Assembly (NCBI GenBank): GCA_963664245.1
Contig: OY760934.1
Coordinates: 2,790,001-2,854,000, forward strand
Reading direction: 5' to 3'
Source of the DNA: GCA-2711565 sp963664245
Lineage (GTDB): Bacteria; Bacteroidota; Bacteroidia; Bacteroidales; GCA-2711565
DNA: 64,000 nt
Position 1 is the first letter of the stretch. The number at the start of each line of letters is the position of its first letter. Below the pieces are notes generated by a model. It was not told the DNA's origin. It made no database searches and saw nothing but the letters and a program-made list of their open reading frames with translations. Shown here one piece after another: positions 59,543 to 64,000 of the stretch. The translations under genes and the position numbers were made by a program.

Positions 59543-61120
59543 TTATTCGTTTTCAAGAGCGTTAACTTTTTCTGTTAAACTGTTAATTTGCTTTTGTTGC
59601 TCGATGATGTATAAGGTAAGTTCCTCAATTTTTTTGAGAAGGATAACATTCATTTCGCCTACATTTACTCCGTTTTCTTTTATTTCTTGTTGGTTGGGAA
59701 CATTGGGCAAATGTTTATTGGTTTTGGTAAATGTTTCAACCTCATTAAGGCTTGGCAGTTTATATTCTTCCCCAAAAACATAATCGGGCCAGGCACTGGT
59801 GGTTTCTACAATAACTTCTTTGGCTCCAATGGTTCCGTTTACGGCAAGTTTGTATCCGAAAGTGTCTGTTGTTCCTATGCCAACGTTTCCAGATCCATCA
59901 ATAGTTAAATCTGTTCTTGTCACCCAATCAGCTCCAACCCCAAATTTAAGTTTGTCAGAGTCTGAATTATCTAAACCAATTTGATATCTTTTTGTGTCTG
60001 TCAAAAGTAGTTGAAGTAGTGCATCACCGGTTCCATCCTGTTCTATTGTAAATCCAGCATAAGAACCATTATTTGTTGTGTTTTCATAAAGGTGTAGCTT
60101 ATTAACAGGATTGCTCGTTCCTATTCCTACATTGCCAGATGATTGAATTGTCATTAAATTACTTGAATTTAAATCAAGACTAGTTCCAATACGAAAGTCC
60201 GTATTAAATTGGCCTATATATGTTGAACCTGCTGTATTCTTAAATTGAGCTGTGGAACTAAATGTAGAATTAATTCTTTCAATAAGTAACCCATTTGCGC
60301 CACTAGTTTCTATATGTAATTTTGTCGATGGGTTATTGGTTCCTATCCCAACATTCCCATCAGAAGTTATTTTTACTCTTTCTGTATAGTTTGTAAATAA
60401 TCTCAACGGGGCTTCTCCATTTGTGCCAACAAGCATCCCTGAATCAGAATTCCCGAAATTAGCAACAAAGCCTTTAACAGCACCAGAACCTCCTGTTAAG
60501 GATAATTCTGAAGCTCCGGCATCTCTATTTATTTGTAAGCCTGAGCCGTATGAAAAAGAAGGGAAAGATGTTCCTATTCCAACGTTCCCATTTGTTTTTA
60601 TAGTTATTTTATCCCCTCCAGAAACCCTAATTCTAACTTCTTTTCCTCCACCTGCTGCATCTACATCTCCTATTAAAAGAGTAGAGCCTTCTCTAAATAT
60701 TTCCCGTCCATTTATTGCATAACTCCCACTAACATCTAATTTTTGTGCTGGAGAAACTGTCCCTATTCCAACATTTCCATATACCCTATCCCAAGACATC
60801 ACAGAACTCCATGCTGCAGAGTAATTTCTGTCCATTATCAGAGTAGATTCATCAGCGCTATATCTTAAACCAAAGGATTTTGACCCACTAGAAGTTAATT
60901 CTAATAAATTATCTCCCAAAATATCTGATCCTAATTTTAGTAGTTCAAGCTTGGCACTTGGATTTGTTGTTCCTATTCCAACATTCCCAAACCGGTAAGT
61001 TATTCCGGTAGAATCGGCACTTCCCAGCCATTGTGCATTAACCGAACCTGATACAAAGAATGAAACTAAAACAATAAGGATTGTTCTTGAAATAATGTTT
61101 TTCGTGATTTTAAATTTTAT
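59543..61120 (-). CDS. Tail-fibre-like secreted protein with NVGIGT repeats; ATA at expected start
   Basis: 525 residues if begun at 61120. From the first usable TTG (60919) only 458 residues would be made, without signal peptide. Upstream, the same frame encodes a perfect signal peptide (KFKITKNIISRTILIVLV ... SGSVNAQ) and a further NVGIGTTNPSAKLELL repeat, but the codon where ATG is expected (61120-61118) is ATA. The chain has six NVGIGT repeats (for example NVGIGTSNPVNKLHLY), a conserved tail (AWPDYVFGEEYKLPSL, KHLPNVPNQQEI) and a C-terminal coiled coil (IEELTLYIIEQQKQINSLTE). Such proteins are encoded beside RHS genes in Bacteroidota and resemble phage-fibre trimers. The RHS gene follows after 34 bp. 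Confidence 0.8.
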   Translation of the reverse strand: MKFKITKNIISRTILIVLVSFFVSGSVNAQWLGSADSTGITYRFGNVGIGTTNPSAKLELLKLGSDILGDNLLELTSSGSKSFGLRYSADESTLIMDRNYSAAWSSVMSWDRVYGNVGIGTVSPAQKLDVSGSYAINGREIFREGSTLLIGDVDAAGGGKEVRIRVSGGDKITIKTNGNVGIGTSFPSFSYGSGLQINRDAGASELSLTGGSGAVKGFVANFGNSDSGMLVGTNGEAPLRLFTNYTERVKITSDGNVGIGTNNPSTKLHIETSGANGLLIERINSTFSSTAQFKNTAGSTYIGQFNTDFRIGTSLDLNSSNLMTIQSSGNVGIGTSNPVNKLHLYENTTNNGSYAGFTIEQDGTGDALLQLLLTDTKRYQIGLDNSDSDKLKFGVGADWVTRTDLTIDGSGNVGIGTTDTFGYKLAVNGTIGAKEVIVETTSAWPDYVFGEEYKLPSLNEVETFTKTNKHLPNVPNQQEIKENGVNVGEMNVILLKKIEELTLYIIEQQKQINSLTEKVNALENE

Positions 61121-61302
61121 TAATTATTATTTATAATATATAAATCACATCTGTAGCAAACATATTTGCTTGCTCTATTATTGGGGAGTGTCAAATAATT
61201 TTACAGTTCTCAGTTAGGAGTGGTAAAACTTTATTCTGATCAAATATAGAAAAAATTTGTTTTCGTATGTGTTAACATAAATAAAAGGTTAAAAAAATTT
61301 CT

Positions 61303-61836
61303 TTACTTTTCCGGTAATTTATATCCGACCTTTTTCCTTTCAGATGGGATGCTCTGTTTTTCAATTAATTTATCAAGCAGGATAAATACTAGTTTTAAAT
61401 TTTTATCGTGTTTGTTAAGTTGTTGTTTTATTTTTTCGATCTCAAGTTTTAACTCTAACTTATCCTGAAGTAAAAATGTAAATTTCGAGAATATTCTCAT
61501 GATTTGAATATTAACTTTGATTGCCCTTTCGCTATGCAGTATACCTGAGAGCATTGCTACACCTTGTTCGGTAAAAGCATATGGGAGCTTTCTTGTTCCT
61601 CCCCAATTTGATGTTCCAATCTGGAATATCAAGTTTTCGAATTCTTTTTTTGAAAGTTGGAACATAAAATCTTCCGGAAAACGTTTGATATTTCTTTTTA
61701 CGGCTTTATTCAGGTTTCCTGTTGTTACTTCATAAAGTTCAGCTAGGTCTTTGTCTAACATTACTTTCTTATTTCTAATTACAAATATCTTGTTGAGTAT
61801 TGATTCATCAGAAATAAGACTTGTAGGGTTTTTCAT
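61303..61836 (-). CDS. ORF6N-domain DNA-binding protein
   Basis: 177 residues. The ORF6N domain (about 15-100: IFVIRNKKVMLDKDLAELYEV, NKAVKRNIKRFPEDFMFQLS, RKLPYAFTEQGVAMLSGIL) is known from phage antirepressor-type proteins and is common on Bacteroidota chromosomes. A coiled coil (LQDKLELKLEIEKIKQQLNKH) and basic tail follow. It may be a phage-derived regulator. It closes the accessory region; the neighbouring wtp genes run the other way. Confidence 0.9.
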   Translation of the reverse strand: MKNPTSLISDESILNKIFVIRNKKVMLDKDLAELYEVTTGNLNKAVKRNIKRFPEDFMFQLSKKEFENLIFQIGTSNWGGTRKLPYAFTEQGVAMLSGILHSERAIKVNIQIMRIFSKFTFLLQDKLELKLEIEKIKQQLNKHDKNLKLVFILLDKLIEKQSIPSERKKVGYKLPEK

Positions 61837-61945
61837 TTCTTGGGATTTTGGCTAAAGCTATATTCCAATTTATTAAAAAAGTCCCGCTTTCTGATTTTAC
61901 ATCCAACCCATTTAATTTTCTTAATTTTACTAAAATTTTTGAAAG

Positions 61946-62896
61946 ATGAGATTTTTTAAGCCCGTCATAATCGTTTTTGCCGTATTTCTTTTTTCATGTG
62001 GTAATCAAACAGATTCCAACCAACTAATCATTTTCCATGCCGGGAGTTTATCGGTTCCGCTTAAGGAAGCCGTTAAAGTGTTTAACAAAGAATACCCCAA
62101 TATAAAAGTGTTGACCGAAGCTGCCGGGAGCCGTGCCTGTGCACGGAAAATCACCGACCTGAACCGTGAGTGCGATATCATGGCTTCGGCCGATTATACG
62201 GTGATTGATCAATTACTGATTCCGAATCATGCCGACTGGAACATCAAGTTTGCCAGCAACGAAATGGCCATTGTTTTCACCGAAAAATCGAAATACGCCA
62301 ACGAAATAGATTCAACCAACTGGTTTGAAATTTTGCTGAAAGACGATGTAACTTATGGCCGTTCCAGTCCGGATAGCGACCCTTGCGGGTATCGCTCGGT
62401 TTTAGTTTCAAAACTGGCCGAGGCTTATTACAAAGAACCCGGATTTGCTGCAGCACTTCTGGGAAAGGATCAGAAATACATTCGTCCCAAAGAAACAGAT
62501 TTGATTGCCCTGCTCGAAACTCACACCCTGGATTATATTTTTATTTACCGCTCGGTGGCGGTTCAGCATGGCTTAAAATACATTGTTTTGCCCGACCGGG
62601 TTAATTTGAAAAATTCGGAATTTACTGACTATTACAAACAAGCCGAGGTGAAAATCAGCGGGAAGGAACCCGGTAAATTTATTACGAAAACCGGCGAGCC
62701 CATGGTGTATGGAATTACCCTGCTAAAAAATGCCCCGAATAAAGAAAATGCGATGAAATTTTTGGACTTCTTTCTTTCAACAAAAGGGCAGGAGATCATG
62801 GCGGAAAACGGGCAGCCATCGTTGGTTCCGGCAAAAAGCGAAACCTTTGGCAAAATTCCGTTGGAATTAAAAAAATATGCTTTGAATCTGGAATAA
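61946..62896 (+). CDS. wtpA: Tungstate/molybdate ABC transporter substrate-binding lipoprotein, WtpA-like
   Basis: 316 residues. Lipoprotein signal (VIIVFAVFLFSCGNQ). WtpA/ModA-like features: LIIFHAGSLSVPLKEAVKVF (about 28-47; HAGSL binds the oxyanion), ADYTVIDQLLIP, SPDSDPCGYRSVL (about 147-159), YIFIYRSVAVQHGLKYI and FLSTKGQEIMAENGQP. These are closer to WtpA than to ModA. It captures tungstate or molybdate in the periplasm for molybdopterin-type cofactors. First gene of an ABC operon. Confidence 0.9.
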   Translation: MRFFKPVIIVFAVFLFSCGNQTDSNQLIIFHAGSLSVPLKEAVKVFNKEYPNIKVLTEAAGSRACARKITDLNRECDIMASADYTVIDQLLIPNHADWNIKFASNEMAIVFTEKSKYANEIDSTNWFEILLKDDVTYGRSSPDSDPCGYRSVLVSKLAEAYYKEPGFAAALLGKDQKYIRPKETDLIALLETHTLDYIFIYRSVAVQHGLKYIVLPDRVNLKNSEFTDYYKQAEVKISGKEPGKFITKTGEPMVYGITLLKNAPNKENAMKFLDFFLSTKGQEIMAENGQPSLVPAKSETFGKIPLELKKYALNLE

Positions 62897-62921
62897 AAAA
62901 TAATAAATCAAAAATCATTCA

Positions 62922-63713
62922 ATGATCCGTACCGATTCGTTTGCTTTGGTGTTAAGTTTTTTAGGCGGAGTGGTTCTTTTGCTCGTCATTGCTCCTTTGG
63001 CTGGAATGTTTTTATCTACGCCATTGGCCGATGTGTTTGAAACTGCCCGCGAGACCGAGGTACAGTCAAGTATTTGGCTAACGCTTTTGTCTTCGCTGGG
63101 AGCCACTTTGTTTTTTGCCATTTTTGCCATTCCGTTGGCCTATGTGCTGGCGCGAAAAAACTTTCGCGGAAAACGGATCATTACCGGAATTATTGATCTG
63201 CCCATTGTTATTCCGCACTCGGCGGCGGGAATTGCCGTTTTGGGTTTTGTGTCAAGAGATTCGTGGCTGGGCCAATTTGCTTCGGCATTGGGTTTTGATT
63301 TTGTGGGAAGCCCTGCCGGGATAGCTATTGCCATGGCTTTTGTGAGCATTCCGTTTTTAATCAATGCGGCCCGCGACGGTTTTTCTGCGGTGCCCGTGCG
63401 TTTGGAACAGGCAGCCTATAATTTGGGAGCTAGCCCGGTTCGCATGTTTTTTTCCATCTCTTTGCCCCTGGCCTGGCGGCACATTTTGTCAGGATTTGTG
63501 TTGATGTTTGCCCGTGGCCTGAGCGAATTCGGAGCTGTGGTCATCGTGGCTTACCACCCCATGATTACGCCGGTCATGATTTACGAACGCTTCACTGCTT
63601 TTGGGTTGAAATACGCCCAGCCGGTAGCCGTCATTTTTATCGTTGTTTGCCTTATCTTTTTTGTTTTACTTAGAATGTTAACCCGCGAAAACGGAACCAA
63701 GAAAAATGCTTAA
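62922..63713 (+). CDS. wtpB: Tungstate/molybdate ABC transporter permease, WtpB-like
   Basis: 263 residues with about six helices of the ModB/CysW type. The EAA-like cytoplasmic loop is AAYNLGASPVRMFFSISLPLAWRH (about 165-188; EAA..LG....F..I.LP pattern), quoted in part as QAAYNLGASPVRMFF. It is preceded by GSLGATLFFAIFAIPLAYVL-like helices. It lies 25 bp after wtpA, and its last 8 bases overlap the next gene. Confidence 0.92.
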   Translation: MIRTDSFALVLSFLGGVVLLLVIAPLAGMFLSTPLADVFETARETEVQSSIWLTLLSSLGATLFFAIFAIPLAYVLARKNFRGKRIITGIIDLPIVIPHSAAGIAVLGFVSRDSWLGQFASALGFDFVGSPAGIAIAMAFVSIPFLINAARDGFSAVPVRLEQAAYNLGASPVRMFFSISLPLAWRHILSGFVLMFARGLSEFGAVVIVAYHPMITPVMIYERFTAFGLKYAQPVAVIFIVVCLIFFVLLRMLTRENGTKKNA

Positions 63714-64000
63714 ACTCGAAAATCTAACATTAAGGTTCAAAAAATTTGAATTGAAAGAGGTAAATCTTGAAGTTCAAAAAGGAGAGTATTTTGTGCTTTT
63801 AGGCTTGTCGGGAGCCGGGAAAACCTTGTTGCTGGAATGTATTTCGGGGATTCAAAAACCGGATTATGGGCAGGTTTTTTTAGATGGCGAACAAATTACC
63901 GGGCAAAAAATCCAAAAGCGAAATATTGGTTATGTTTTTCAGGATCACGCGGTGTTCCCGCATTTAAACGTGTTCGACAATATTGCTTACGCCATCAAAA
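63706..64000 (+). CDS. wtpC: ABC transporter ATP-binding protein, WtpC/ModC-like (cut by window end)
   Basis: The first 98 residues are visible, starting at the ATG at 63706, which overlaps the wtpB stop by 8 bases (ATGCTTAA). Walker A GLSGAGKT (about 33-40) and Q-loop VFQDHAVFPHLNV are present. The signature and Walker B lie outside the window. By context it powers the WtpA/WtpB importer. Confidence 0.92.
   Translation, partial: MLKLENLTLRFKKFELKEVNLEVQKGEYFVLLGLSGAGKTLLLECISGIQKPDYGQVFLDGEQITGQKIQKRNIGYVFQDHAVFPHLNVFDNIAYAIK

Overview
The window comes from a Bacteroidota genome, most likely a marine or anaerobic Marinilabiliales/Prolixibacteraceae-type bacterium (placement inferred from gene content, not from a marker phylogeny). 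Evidence: a complete porP-gldK-gldL-gldM-gldN type IX secretion/gliding cluster, proteins with T9SS type A C-terminal sorting domains, a SusC/SusD pair driven by a FecR/ECF pair, GLPGLI-family proteins, Bacteroidota-style LptE, an HU-HIG DNA-binding protein, A+T-rich leaders without strong Shine-Dalgarno sequences, and moderately low G+C.

Layout. 1-11 kb: the end of a CorA-type transporter, a 1791-residue kelch/beta-helix T9SS cargo protein, a 7-TM AraC regulator, small membrane proteins, a Fic protein lacking the usual catalytic histidine, with a nested dyad in front of it, and a membrane-protein gene tightly framed by short inverted repeats. 11-14 kb: groS-groL with terminator, then an ECF sigma gene. 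14-30 kb: a long co-directional run of FecR anti-sigma, SusC, SusD, DUF4843 lipoprotein, PKD-like lipoprotein, GldA-like ATPase, GldF/GldG-like fusion permease, two tandem MutS-like ATPases and an HU-like protein. 30-33 kb: sigma-54 activator, lptE, a repeat-type protein, secG. 33-43 kb: pheT, a degenerate TonB-receptor-like barrel with two GLPGLI paralogues, a tiny Cys-containing secreted peptide, an HTH regulator and recG. 43-50 kb: porP-gldKLMN framed by inverted copies of a REP-like element, then a YitT-family protein. 50.7-61.8 kb: accessory region with an IS3-family element, a G/C-rich palindromic repeat and a four-gene cluster built round a 2136-residue SpvB/FG-GAP/RHS protein, then an ORF6N protein. 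61.9-64 kb: a WtpABC-like tungstate/molybdate importer, cut by the window edge.

How the genes work together. The T9SS core encoded here could export the two CTD-tagged proteins at 1180-6555 and 52192-52629. The sigma/FecR/SusCD set looks like a TonB-linked trans-envelope signalling and uptake system; unusually, its run of genes continues into an ABC transporter and a pair of MutS-like ATPases of unknown purpose. The RHS cluster has the architecture of a surface or secreted polymorphic protein, with a Gly-rich pre-toxin-like region, a beta-rich C-terminal module and a small membrane protein gene 2 bp downstream. The strongest candidates for undescribed biology are the SusCD-ABC-MutS run, the RHS cluster (whose first gene has ATA where ATG is expected), and the Fic gene with its symmetrical four-half-site dyad.

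No tRNA, rRNA or CRISPR array was recognised. All functional calls rest on reading motifs and recalled family features; no search was run.
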